Counted from the first letter of the stretch, positions 50,601-62,591 are shown. The stretch is DNA of 64,000 nucleotides from Clavelina lepadiformis (GCF_947623445.1 NC_135244.1:14074860-14138859), one strand, 5' to 3'. Numbers and translations are program-made. The notes: generated by a model from the letters alone, not told the origin.

Positions 50601-53600
50601 GCAAACTCTCGTTTTCTGTTAAATAACTAAATTCATTACCACCGAAAACTATCATTTCATGTGAAATTTATCGCATCAGCTCGAGATGTTACTTCTGAGA
50701 AATATTGAGCTGGATGACGAAACAGCAAGAGATTTTGCATTAAGCGTTCGCAATATAAGAAAGCTGAAGATGCATGGTGTTGAACTTTCTTCTGTTGGAA
50801 TGGAATATTTATCGAATGCGATTACGCTGCTATCAGAGCCAGTAAGAAACTTTAACCTCTTACCGATTAGAAACAACCAGCATGCTAACTTAGTATTATT
50901 ATCAATTATCATTTTTATGTACCATTGTAACTTTTCAGCTGGATTATCTTGAGATAAGCAACAAAACATTTCATTGCGATGAAACTCTTTGTTTGACAAA
51001 ATGTCTGCAAAATGTGAAAAGTTTTAGCCTTAACAAATGGAAAATGTCACCCAATGAATTTCGAGTGTTAACCGAAGAAATCAACGCGTTTACACGACCA
51101 GTAAGATAAAGCTAGTATAGCCAGTGGAAAACTGTCTGTCAAGATTCACCGCATAATTAACAAGCAGGGTTATACTTAACAAGCGTTTCTCACTTTTTAG
51201 CTGGAAAAAATACAGTTGGTTGATCCCTTATTCGGTAATGGAATCGACATTGCTCTGTCAAAGTGCATCCACAAGATTAGAAATATTTTTCTTCACAACT
51301 GCAATGTTACTGGAACTGGTATGGAGTTTTTATCAGGAGCAATAAGAATCCTTTCATATCCGGCAAGTCAACATGTTTTTTAAAGCTGAAATAACTAACG
51401 AAAGGCTACACGACATTTGTTTATTAAAATGATTTTTAAACGCCTAATATATACACATACAGCCGTGGTCTGACACGAAGTAGTTTTACTCAAGTAAACT
51501 ATTTCTATATAAATTTCTTCTACTTCGTCTACTTGTTAGTATGGTTGTAAGTAATAGTTTTTCCTATGAGTACTTCTCCTTTATTTATGACTATGTAGTT
51601 CTTAATCCAAAGCAACGTCCTTGAATAGGATCACAATGTGCTGATGTAGAAAGCAGTTGGCGTTTTAGTTTGAAGTACAGTAATTTGCAGTAATACCATT
51701 CTTTAATATCGTCGCATTAATAAGGGTGGATGACAGGTTTTTAGGTTTTAACAACCTCGATTGTTTGGAATATTTGTCACTTTTCAGTAAACGGCGCGGT
51801 TGTCGACTTTTTGTTTGTGTGTCGACCATTATAAGTCTGGTGTTTTTTGTCTGCTGGATATCTATACTTCGAATCTACTGATATTACCCATGGACTTAAT
51901 TTGTTGCTTGGTAACTCTTGGTAACTCTTTGTAACTGAATTAATTGTAGAAATTATCTGACGAAGCTAATTATGGTTTATTATCAAAATTAAACGATTTT
52001 TAAGTATGCTTATGTATATGTAAACTTCACATAGGTGCAATTCCAAACATTTTTATTTAGCTTATAATACAGCAAAACAGTTGGATTTTAGGAACAAGTT
52101 ATGCTTTCAAAACCTTTATTTTAGAAAGCTAAGATTGATGATTACTTTTCAAGCTACTACTCAGTAGTTTAAAATGATCTACTTTTTAATTCATACAATT
52201 TCAATTCATACGTGAGTATTTTTGAAGAGCCGTACTTCTACTTAATGTAGTAGGGTAACGTTTTCCGGAAAAACAATCTTTCTACTTAATAATCTTCTAT
52301 ACTTAATTTGACCACCACTGGTAATACAGTGAGACCTCGTTAATCCGTACCCCGATGAACCGGAATCCCCGCTATCCGACACAAAACTGCCGGGAACGGA
52401 TTTCTTCCTATGCATTTTACCCCTTTAATCCGGAAACCCCGCTGTCCGACTCCGACACAAAAGTTTTGGAACAAATGTGCTAAATCAATAGCAATAAAAT
52501 CCGATAAACCGGATTATTAACAGTTAAACGAAAATAATTCACGATTGTCCTAATACAGTATGTAGTTAGTTGACGAAACAATAGCCGATTATCTACGCAT
52601 AATAACGTTGCGGTCAATTACGTTGCGTTGCATAATAACGTTGTAGCAGGGGTGACGGACCTATTCGTTGTGGCAAGCCACTTTGTCAGTTACAGCTGAG
52701 TAAGCCGCACAGCTTTTTAGTCATACTATGAAATACTGTACAGTATTTTAGAAACGAAAAAATAAATTGTTCATCAACACTAACAAACAACGCTTCCGCG
52801 GACGCAAAAAACTATGTACAGTACATCGGTTGAGTGCGGCAATCTATTGAAGACATACTGCTGCAACTCAATTGTGCTATCAGCTTTTGATATCGCATTG
52901 CGCAAAGATTAGAAACAGGTCAAAGAAAGTTCAAGACTGCTGGTCCCGCCGGAATGCTTCGCAATGCACGAGCGGTTGTCAAACCGATTTGCGACCGCAT
53001 GTTCGTCACTTCTGGCTTAGAGCATTCGTCTTAAATACGGTGGTTCTGGAGTTCGACACTGGGTTGGATCACATAAAAAATATAATTTTATTTTGGTTGC
53101 TGTCCAGCCAGAAACTCGGTACTTAGAATTGGAGTAAGGTGCATACTGCGTTTTGAACACGGTGCTGCATTTGCAAGATTGATTGATTTTTTACTTTCCG
53201 ATAATCCGGCTACCCCGCTAAACCGACATTTTTTGACGAAACGAAGTGGTCCGGATTAACGAGGTCTCACTGTATATACATATGTTACATTTAGATATAA
53301 TTAAATTGATAAGCACAATAAACGTACTTAAAATAGGCCGATAGTTGTACGTATATAAATGCGTCCAAGTTTATATCATGTATTCTTGTATGTATGAATT
53401 TTATAAACATTAAGTTATAATTACGTAAATTAATACTTGTTGTAATAGTGAAGATGACAAAGTATAACCATTTATACAATTTTTTATCTTCGCTATTTTA
53501 CATATTCATTGTGCGTAATATACGCGGTTGCATATAGTTCACTGCAGTGGTATGACGATTACGATTGGATATTATTTTATTACCGTAATTTTTTATTCAG

Positions 53601-56600
53601 TTAGTAACACTTGAACTAAAAGGAAATAACTTCGGCGAAAGGGGAACTTCATCGTTATCAAGCTGCATTCACAACATTTTGAAGTTGTCGATTCGTGATT
53701 GTGGACTCTCTGAACAAGCAATTGTCCCTTTGTCAACAGCAATAGCTGCGTTAGAACAACCGGTAAGAAATGCATTACTTTTGAATGAGATGCGTTCTGA
53801 CAAAAGCCAGCGTGTAGGAAATGTTTTCGGTTTTTGCATCAGTTACATGGTTCGCAATTATGACGCTCTTGCAAGGGTAAATGTGTTTTCTGTTTGTTAT
53901 TATTCTGTTTGAATTTCTACAACTTTGCTTGTTTTTGATTGGTTAAATGCTACTAATCAAAATTTTAAAACTCGTCTGTTGATAATTAATAAATTTGCTA
54001 GTAACTCCATAGCTATGGATAATGGAAACACACATTTGTAATTAATTCAACCAAAATCATTTCTCATGACGACAAAATTAACTTCGATGCACTAATCAAG
54101 TACATGCGCTGTGTGATGTTGTTTTTATGCTGAACCAACATATTTTCAGACATCAATAATAAAAATTAATTAATTAGCCCACTAAATTCCGTTTGATTTT
54201 CCAGATGAAGTATCTCGATTTGTCGCTGAACAAGTTAGGTGATTTTGGAGCGGTTTGTTTGTCGAAATGTATTCACAAGCTCAAAATATTAAACCTCTCA
54301 CGCTGCGAAATTACAGAAGTTGGTGTCGAAGCATTGTCGAAAGCTGTGCAGAAAGTGTCAACACCAGTGAGTAAACACCGTATCTATGCAAATCATTTTG
54401 TGCATTATTTTTACGAAAAAATTTTGTGTGGCTTCTAATCAAGAGAACCTTCTATTTTTTGCCATAATAAATTTTGCAACCAGTGCCGTATGTAATAAAA
54501 TTACTATGCTATAATTATAAATTATCCTATCAGTATAATTAGGTACGTATGAGGTACAGTTACTTCTATGTACAAGGTATACTTCTTCGAGTATCCTTTG
54601 TTGATAATACACGTTTTCACCCATCCAATTAGTGGTACACTGTATAGATCTTGTAGTAGGGTATTTTAACAGCATCGATTCCATATCTTCAGCTTATTCG
54701 GTAAAACAAGTTTAAGGCATATCTAAATCGACTTTTAAGATAAGTGTTGGGTTCAGGCCTCAAACACTGGAACCGTTTCCATTCTTGTTTTGTACTTTTC
54801 TCAATACTTGCGGCTATTTTAGGGACGGAAGTTTCTCGAAATATTGTTGAACAATATGTGCGAAATATTTTAGCCGTAACACTTTTCTTGCTGTACGGTA
54901 TGTTGTTTGGACGTTGAAAATAGAGGCTGGTAAACCTCAGGGTGGATAAACAAAGCAAATTAAATACCCTGCAGCTTATTTCTTCAACCATACTCCTGAT
55001 GCCGCCGTCAAACCAAAAACACAAAACACGTTTTGCTGTGGTAAAATGTATTGTTTATTGTTTTTTAAGTTGTTATACTTACTGGTATATACTGTAGATT
55101 ACATTTGCGAGGTAAATTGGGAAATGTATAGATAAAGTCAAGTGATTATGATTCTTATAATATACTGATTACCTGTATATAAGATTATTCGGCCATTGGA
55201 ATTAAAGTAGCACTTTTCCTTGATAATATTAGCGCCCAATTAGAAGGGGCATGTTGGCTAAATCTGTTACAGAAAAATTACCGTACATTATAAAACGCTG
55301 CAACGTTCGGCTTGAAAGTGTAAAAACGTTGTCTTATAAAGTTATAACCCATATCAACAAAAGATACTCAAAATGTTGAGCGTATAAACTATACCGTACA
55401 TACGTATAGGCTGTACGTTACTGTACCGATTAACAGGACAAGCATGCTTATTTTCGTGCATACGTTTGTGATCAAACGAATATGACAAAAAATGATGGCA
55501 AAATAATGGCAAAAAATAGGCCCCCTATAGCTTTGCAAGCACTCTTAATAAGAAGCCGTACAAATGATTTCAAAAAATAGGAGCCTTCTTTTAGATAAAC
55601 CTGAATACCGTATAGGCTATCTGACACAAGAGATGTTAGGTAAAAGGAAACAGAAAGATAATTTTGTTCAACAAAAATAATAATGTTTATTGAGTAAAAT
55701 GCTAGATTGGGTTTATTCTATTCTTAGCTGCATGAAATGAATCTATCGGAAAACATGTTCGGTGACGCCGGTGCTCTGTTATTATCACCATGCTTGCTTA
55801 ATCTCAAACGTTTGGACGTTTCAAACTGCGCAATCAAAGAAGTAGGAATGGGAGCAATTTCCAACACAATTACGAATTTGTCTCACCCGGTATACGTTTA
55901 TCAATATTTGTTTACGATTTTTGAGTGTTTTCAATAGGATATTTTTGAAAAGCGTTTCATCTATATTTTTATGTAAAAATGCTATAAATTGTTTTTAACT
56001 AGTCTAAAACGGGTTAAAGCTGTTGTAACTTCCTGTATAGATGGAATATCTTAACGCAAGCTTCAATAATGAATTGGGTGATGGTGGAATCGCTGCATTA
56101 TCACAGTGTCTCCACAAGCTGAGAAAACTGCACATTTGTCATTGCAACATCACATCAGCTGGCATTAAACTCTTGTCAGAAGCTATGATGATAGGCAGTG
56201 CTCAACCGGTACGAAAAATGTTGCAGAATTCTATTAATGTGGGAAGAGGAATATTAGAGGTGCTATATTTTTGAATGATGTTTATTTGCTGCAACTGCGG
56301 AGAGCTGGCAGCTGACTGTGCCCGGTACCAAAATTAAGGCCGTTTGCTACAGTTTTTATTCCCTGAAATCTCCGTTTCCGCAAGATGTCATGTATTTTAA
56401 AAATATAGTGACGAAAACGAGCTCAGACCTCACCTAAGTAACGTAAAGTAAGAACTTCTTAACGCCAGAGAATTCTTTTCAAATTTAAAAGAGTTATATT
56501 GTTTTGTAAAATTTGTTTCTCGATCACTACAAGTTTAGCAATTTCCACAGTTATTGTGGATAACTTACCCTGTTTCACACTTAACGCCGAAAACGATTAG

Positions 56601-58011
56601 TTTTATTCCTGCAATAAAAAAGAGAGTCACAATATAAAAAAAATGTGTAAAAGCTGTGATAAGCATGTAACAGATAATACAAAGTGCAATACTTTTCCAA
56701 CTTACTCAAGTACAACCAGTTATGTATATCTCCTCTTCTTCCTTTATTTGCTACCGTCAGGAGTTGTTATGTACACTCGCTAGCTCTGGCGGTTATAGAA
56801 TTCATAGCCTATAGCCTATGTGGTGCGTAGAGTGTCACGCGGATATCAAACTCAATCGTTCAGCTGGAATATTTTAAGAACCTATTTGTGGCAAATATGC
56901 GCGAGTAACTTATATACGATATTCTAGTTTATATTCCTGCAAGATCAAGCTCACTATTCGAGCCTGCCAAATGACTTCATTTTATCCATCCATTAAAATG
57001 TATTCTACATCCTTAAATGTATGTAATTTGTTTATGAAGAGCACTTGAATTTTTTTTTATCAGTTTATTTTTCTCATCGTGAAAAAAATCCAAATTTGGA
57101 TGTTTAAGCAAAGGATTTTGATGCCGGGATCATAAATATAAGAGCCAACTTGTTCCGAAATATGTCGGTACTCGGTACTCGGTACTCGGTACTCGGTACT
57201 CGGTCCTCGGTCCTCGGTCCTCGGTCCTCGGTACTCGGTACTCGGTACTCGGTACTCGGTACTCGGTACTCGGTACTCGGTACTCGGTACTCGGTACTCG
57301 GTACTCGGTACTCGGTACTCGGTACTCGGTACTCGGTACTCGGTACTCGGTACTCGGTACTCGGTACTCGGTACTCGGTACTCGGTACTCGGTACTCGGT
57401 ACTCGGTACTCGGTACTCGGTACTCGGTACTCGGTACTCGGTACTCGGTACTCGGTACTCGGTACTCGGTACTCGGTACTCGGTACTCGGTACTCGGTAC
57501 TCGGTACTCGGTACTCGGTACTCGCTTATAAGTCGGTACTCGGTAGTGACATTGGGAGAGGAATTAAAGGGGTAACGAGCGAACAGACAAACAAACATTT
57601 TTTCGGTTAATGAAGCTAAACAACAGCTAATCGATCGTTAAACTAAGAGCATATAGTTTTGATTTTTTTTTTTCACAGATGGAAGTGTTGCGTGTGGATA
57701 GAAACGGATTTGGCAACGAGGGCGCTTTGGCATTGGCCCACTGTCTTCATAAATTTAAAAGAATCGATGTTAGATATTGCAGCATAAATGTTGATGGTCA
57801 AGTAGCTTTATCTGTGGCAATCAGGCGCTTATCACAATCGGTAGCCTACTATATAATAGATCATATAACTTACGCATTGAGCGGAGTTTATTTTAACGTT
57901 TTCATAATGAAGGTTAAATTTTGTTACGCTATTTATACTGTTCTCCGTGTTGCTGATAATGTATATACGAAAAACGGTTATTATAGCCTTTCTGAAAACG
58001 TTAAATTTTAA
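44604..58011 (+). CDS. NLR-family receptor: NACHT ATPase plus LRR array
   Basis: Exons as read: 44604-44618, 46188-46257, 47705-47755, 48041-48253, 48389-50127, then LRR exons 50315-50476, 50680-50841, 50939-51100, 51201-51362, 53601-53762, 54205-54366, 55728-55889, 56041-56208 and 57679-57840 or on to a stop at 58011. All junctions keep frame, giving about 1184 aa to 57840, or 1240 aa with the read-through tail. The NACHT core has Walker A GQAGIGKTT (codons from 48712), Walker B LVLIFDGFDE (from 48943) and sensor-like TSRPRQ. The NLR-typical HLIWQEFFVAV segment follows. NLRs are cytosolic innate sensors that use ATP-driven oligomerisation. The N-terminus is short, His/Asn/Ser-rich, with no death-fold, CARD or pyrin domain that I can see. 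The first exon (MELSS) is the least certain. The intron after 51362 uses a GC donor. The last exon's end is unresolved. Confidence 0.8.
45172..45614. mobile_element. hAT-like element, 443 bp, in the first NLR intron
   Basis: The termini are CAGGGCTTCCCAAACTTTTT and AGTTTGGAAAGCCCTG. A perfect 8-bp target duplication GTCTATAG lies at 45164-45171 and 45615-45622. 'GCGACCCC' is repeated near both ends. There is no transposase. Confidence 0.9.
48389..50127 (+). other. NACHT exon of the NLR gene
   Basis: A single 1739-nt exon, entered in phase 1 from an acceptor at 48387-48388 and left in phase 0 at AAG|GTATAC. In order it encodes a linker, a Lys/Gln-rich helix, the complete P-loop NTPase core (Walker A about residue 225, Walker B about residue 302 of the model), and the winged-helix and helical regions up to the LRRs. 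A full NACHT in one large exon is common in NLR genes. Confidence 0.85.
51460..52320. mobile_element. Tentative hAT-like element in the 2.2-kb LRR intron
   Basis: The left end CAGCCGTGGTCTGAC is partly inverted at the right end as TTGACCACCACTG. The interior repeats 'TTCTACTTAAT/AAGTAG' motifs in both orientations. No matching target duplication was found. It lies 6 bp before the pogo-like element. Confidence 0.45.
52327..53272. mobile_element. Pogo/Tigger-like non-autonomous element, 946 bp
   Basis: Perfect inverted termini CAGTGAGACCTCGTTAATCC / GGATTAACGAGGTCTCACTG are flanked by TA dinucleotides (52325-52326 and 53273-53274), as in Tc1/mariner-superfamily pogo elements. Subterminal 'AACCGGA/TCCGG' motifs recur. 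There is no transposase frame. At about 53010-53065 it holds a tRNA-like segment (GGCTTAGAGC, GAGTTCGACAC), perhaps a SINE fragment. It lies in the intron that starts with a GC donor. Confidence 0.88.
57165..57547. repeat. 7-bp tandem array (GGTACTC)n in an NLR intron
   Basis: Roughly 54 near-perfect tandem copies of GGTACTC. Four adjacent copies near the left end are GGTCCTC, and one disrupted unit (CGCTTATAAGT) lies near 57525. Because 7 is not a multiple of 3, all frames stay open on both strands, so long repetitive frames appear on each. They are not genes. The array lies between the last two LRR exons. Confidence 0.97.
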
Positions 58012-59111
58012 TTTTATAGGAAAGGCCGGTTATATCTGGGTTATATATTCAATGATAACCTGATATTTTGCGGATGAATGGTAATGTGCGAGGTCGTCTT
58101 CATCTTGTTTCTTTCATGCTGTGGTCCCAACTCTTCTATTGTAACGTCGCCATATATTTCACGTACACTCCATGATTGACACAAGCTAATTAATTCTGAT
58201 AATGAACAATATTGCAATGCCGAGAAGTTGGAACATATTTGATATTTGCTTATTAGTCATATATTACCAAGTAGCCAACTAATTGCACAATTGCTTAGTG
58301 CTTACAACCTTAGAGGTGTGACATGGCTACACCTCTTCGATTGTAACAAGCCAGCGGCAGGCGAAGACCACCTCCGCTTCACTCGTGTTGGAACGTAATA
58401 AGAACCACGAACATAGATCGATCTATGTCATAATTAAGAGATAATTTTGCGTTTCTCTGGCATTTATTTATGGCAATAGCTGCTTAACTACTAAAGATCA
58501 ATCCAAACCCTTGCCCCAGTATATTCACTGACAACTACTTTTTGATTTAAGGCCAATTTATTTTTGGATTTGCCCCATAATACATGTGTCGTAGAGTTCG
58601 TTTTGTATACTTCGTAAACCAATTCGTAGTGCACTTTCAATGTAAAATGTTTTCGTAATTTTGACGTTCACATACTATGTTGATAGGCCTAAAACCGTAT
58701 TGCAATGTTTTATTGCTAGAAATACGTTGTATTAAGTTACAGTATTTGCCATAAGTATAATTAGAGTGTCGATTGCTTACAAATACACTGCAGTACTGTT
58801 TTGTCAAAAATCTTAGTCAGTGCACTGCACTCTGGCCTATGCAAGGTTATCAAAAATGCAAGGACCCTAGAACTACTGATAAGTATATTCTTCCAGTGTA
58901 AACATTAATTGTTGTGGCAGCGTTTTGAATAGTGCAATTAGGTCATATTCGAGTTAGAAAACTTCTACTGATTGTTTCTCAGAAAGGTTGTTCGTGTTCT
59001 GACGTATTACTGAGCTCGTGCACTGCTTCTGTAACGGAGCTTGAAAACTGCAAAATTTCGGACAAAAGCTCTAAAGTCTAAACAACGTCAGTTGTTGTTT
59101 TTAATATATGT
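58012..59111. other. Region downstream of the NLR gene
   Basis: I looked for a further LRR exon or a C-terminal exon on the plus strand and found none. No other gene is supported. The NLR 3' UTR may lie here if the last exon reads through to 58011. Confidence 0.45.
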
Positions 59112-59450
59112 ATTTATTGACGTTTTCCGAAATACTTTTCGTAATTTAACTTATGTTATATACGTCTAGAAAAATTAGCTATGTTGGCTACACAATGTAT
59201 TCGCGGATGTTTTGACCCTTTTGATCAACCTATACTAAATTCAACCAATCAACCAATCAACCTATAGATCAAACTGATTTATTGACGTTTTCCGAAATAC
59301 TTTTCGTAATTTAACTTATGTTATATACGTCTAGAAAAATTAGCTATGTTGGCTACACAATGTATTCGCGGATGTTTTGACCCTTTTGATCAACCTATAC
59401 TAAATTCAACTAAATTCAACTAAATTCAACCAATCAACCTATAGATCAAA
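59112..59450 (+). repeat. 165-bp direct tandem duplication
   Basis: The unit starting ATTTATTGACGTTTTCCGAA at 59112 recurs at 59277 with a period of 165 bp and almost no difference over about 130 bp. The end of each unit carries variable short repeats (CTAAATTCAA, CAACCAAT). High identity points to a recent duplication. Confidence 0.9.
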
Positions 59451-59776
59451 CTAGCTATACTAAATTCAACCGTATTTGCTCGGCAAACGTTTTTTTATTG
59501 ATGACTTCATAACTGCTACAAGACAATTTTGGGACAATAGGCGTTTACAAGTTTCTATTCCTTTTCGGTTATCCCATTATCTTGTGCGCAATTACTTATC
59601 GGCTATAGCGTACAAACAAGGAACACATAGTAGGTTATAGGCATTTGAAAAGTCTTTGCATACTGCGTTCATATCGCATCGTTCATCGCGCCGGACAACA
59701 AGGAACGCATTCGAGTTTTAGGCGGAGGAGCACCTTTGAAAAATAAATGACATTCTCCCACACAAGCTGCCAGTAA

Positions 59777-60000
59777 ATGGAAACCCACCAACGGGTTCGC
59801 TACGTGTTTGGGGAGGCGATTGGGGACAGCACAGAATACTTGCTTGACGATCCTACCCCTATTCGCTCACAAATCTCTGAAAGCTGTCAAAAGCTAACAG
59901 CAGCTGGAAACTGGAATGTCCGATAGGAAAAGAGCAGGAACTAATTAAAGAAGCCAAACGATATCGCTTTGAAATTAAAAACTAAGATATTTGAGGTGCC
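59777..60000 (+). pseudogene. Coding-like fragment, unidentified
   Basis: A 49-codon frame (59777-59926) reads METHQRVRYVFGEAIGDS and on to GNWNVR. A shifted frame then gives GKEQELIKEAKRYRFEIKN. The amino-acid content and higher GC look protein-derived rather than random. No family is recognised. It may be a decayed transposon or retrocopy fragment. Confidence 0.25.
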
Positions 60001-62016
60001 TCGTCAACAAAGCCCCGTGGCTTCGAAATTGTTTAGCTGGCTGATGGGTAGAAATTCTTCGGCTCTGGTCTGGCGTCAATTCAACAGTTTCTGCTCAATT
60101 GGATGTGAGGATACTAACTAGTTCCCGGCTCACGGATTGTGTGGATGAATGGATTCATTTAGGAAGTTTAGTGTGCATGTTGAAGCTAAATGGTCAAAAC
60201 CTGTTTTACATACAGGTGTATACCCCAAATTTAACATCACAATTTAACAAACAACATAAAATTTTCCATTTTTTTAACTCTTACCATTTTGAACACTCTT
60301 TACTGACACAGGGATGTGCCCAAGTATACTTTGTACAGGGATAATACACAATAGCGATCGCTGGTAAATTTTCTGTTGCGTTATTCGCCTTGTCCGCTGG
60401 TTAGCAGCAGGACACTACGTTAATTTGCTGAAGAAATAAATGTGTCTTTCCTCTTTTCGAAATAGTTGCTTCGAAAAACTTTTGGGTAAGATCATATTAT
60501 CCCAGGTTGGAAGCATGGCCACCGATCTGTTTTGAAACAAATTCAGAAAATATGCAACAAGTATGCTGAGCTTATGTGTGGTTATAAAACCAAAGTTTAT
60601 CGAAGTCCTTTGAAGGACTGCAATTTTCTGTCTATAAATAGCTTATTTGATAGTGAAATATGTATCATCATGTTCAAAGCCGAGCAACTATTACTTCCTT
60701 TAGGCTATTATTTTCAAATATTTCCAAATACGTTTATCGAGATATGCTAATTCGCTAAGAAATCAAAACAACTTTTGCTTTCCCTTCTACAGTAAATACT
60801 GAACGCAACAAACGATCCGATATATGGGATCAAAAATTTGGAAATCTTTGCCTAATGGTTTGAAACTTCTAAGAAAATTTTTTATAAAACAATATTTTGC
60901 TTCATCATCACACTTGCATGACACTATGTAACAATGTTTTGTACTATTTTTGTTTTTTATTTGTGTAATTATGCACTGTGTAAATCTGCACTCCAGTAGC
61001 AAGCACTTTCATATATTTTATTGCACTACATACTTGTTTTTCTCTATATTATGTATACATTTTCAGGTGTATTTCACTAATGGATGTTTGCTGGCTTTAA
61101 GTCAAATTTAATGTTATTGAGTGTAGGTAACATTTATAAATACTGTAACTGTAATCATGGTGAACTGTTGGTTTCACAAAATTTTTACTACACATTCACT
61201 TGCTGTAGGCTATCTTTCTTTCAATTTGAAAACAGTTGACGCTTTCCTCAACCACCTGCCACCATATTTGTTGTTGACAAACTCTAGAGATATGCAGTAA
61301 GCATCAAGCAAGCGCATGACAAGTACTTTTTGACAAAAAACTTTGATAAGATGATGGTAGGCCTACCGGAAAATTTTGAATCGGATTAAGAAAATTATAG
61401 GCCTACGTCAATCTGTTTATTTATTAAGTAACTTGTAAATATTCAACACTTTTTTCATAACGATTTCGGATATTTACTGCAGACTACTGTTACATATTTT
61501 CAAGATTAAAGACTGGAACCAGTTATTGGATTGAAACGTCATCACCGGCGCTATCCGAGTCTTCAGCTTCGGAATAAGAGGGGTTTCCTTTCAGCAATAC
61601 CATCTATTGGACAGCATTGGCATCATTCTTTGTATATCACTGTCGATGTACCAGAGAAAATTCCCTCTTGCAACGCGTAGTATTGTCATCACATCTTCCA
61701 AAGATTATCATTGGTGTGCATTTTTGCTGTACAAATTCAGGCTCATCAACAACGCCTTTCTATAGTGTTATGGCCATCAGAAACCGGGATCTTGCCCGGG
61801 ATGGGGCGTCTTTTATGGTGGGATTTCTTTTCCCATCCACTAATGTACAGCGATGAAGCGATTTTCATCCATCTGTTGTTTGAACACACCACCTGCTCGT
61901 CTGCTTAATTTAGCTTTTATACTTATGTTTTATGAATTTAACTAATTATGGTTTAGTAAACTTTAGTGGCTATGCTATTGTAGTTGGTACCTGCAATTAT
62001 TACCGTATTTATTTTT
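60001..62016. other. Intergenic region
   Basis: No supported gene. Open frames at 60099-60344, 60532-60750 and 61617-61908 lack motifs and paired splice sites. Two TAGGCCTA palindromes lie at 61358 and 61398. Confidence 0.4.
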
Positions 62017-62143
62017 TAGCACGTTTTAAGCCTTTTCGGCTTTGTCACTTTTTCCCGTTCATTAGGGCGTGTTAGTAGCAACTGACTTGATTTTTCGTCC
62101 CCGCCGCGCTTTTGAGGAAAATAAATGATTGATTGATTGATTG
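62017..62143 (+). repeat. Retroposon 3'-tail with (GATT)n end
   Basis: Reads ACGTTTTAAGCCTTTTCGGC, then TAGTAGCAACTGACTTG and CCCCGCCGCGCTTTTGAGG, and ends ATGATTGATTGATTGATTG. It is the most complete of three copies in the window and serves as the empty-site reference for the hAT insertion at 25044-25333. Confidence 0.65.
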
Positions 62144-62230
62144 CTCCTCTTGTTTTGTCAATCTTATAGACTTTTATAGGTATCCAATCATTAACTAAAT
62201 AAATAAACTAAATGGTTTTGAAGTACTTGT

Positions 62231-62520
62231 AATGGTAAGTGGTATATGGTACCTTAACCTGTAAGGTTTGCCCACTTCCTTACAATGGTTACACAACAAT
62301 GACAACTGTATATTCTGATTATATTTGAAGCTTCATTGAACGAATACATCAAGATAAAACATTGTGACAGCTACATAATAAAGTCGACCACTTTCTAGGG
62401 TTAACTTCGTAGACTGTTAGGTGACGACTGATAATGCACGCACAGTAACAGAGAAGTAATCGATTACGTCACAAAGTGTTATGCTTCGCTGATTCGATAG
62501 ACGAGAATTCTATGTCGTAC
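62231..62520 (+). repeat. Third copy of the 16.6-kb repeat, uninterrupted
   Basis: It shares the head (GTGGTATATGGTACCTTAACC), the middle (TGAAGCTTCATTGAACGA, AAGTCGACCACTTTCTAGGG) and a diverged tail with 16827-17635, but lacks the hAT insertion. At the matching point it reads ACATCAAGATAAAACATT. Confidence 0.75.
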
Positions 62521-62591
62521 ACAATTTTATATTACATTAATTGATATATTTATCACATACTTTATTGGAATAATTTTTAATTTTACCTGCT

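Larger units (their letters stand above)
50315..57840 (+). other. Array of nine phase-0 LRR exons
   Basis: Eight exons are exactly 162 nt (54 aa) and the one at 56041 is 168 nt. Each carries two ribonuclease-inhibitor-like LRRs: a first half like MKYLDLSLNKLGDFGA, then a CIHKLKILNLS-type second half. Each ends in a conserved proline before the donor (the last ends in Ser). The middle exons (53601, 54205, 55728, 56041, 57679) fit the consensus best and the first three are more diverged. Skipping or repeating any exon keeps frame. Confidence 0.88.

Noticed and set aside
53010..53065. tRNA gene within the pogo-like element
   Set aside because: A-box and B-box-like motifs are present, but the anticodon and T stems do not pair well and no acceptor stem is seen.
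57104..57598. Long repetitive open frames on both strands (EYRVPST and VLGTRYS repeats)
   Set aside because: They are a by-product of the 7-bp tandem array, which leaves frames open on both strands; there are no flanking coding features.
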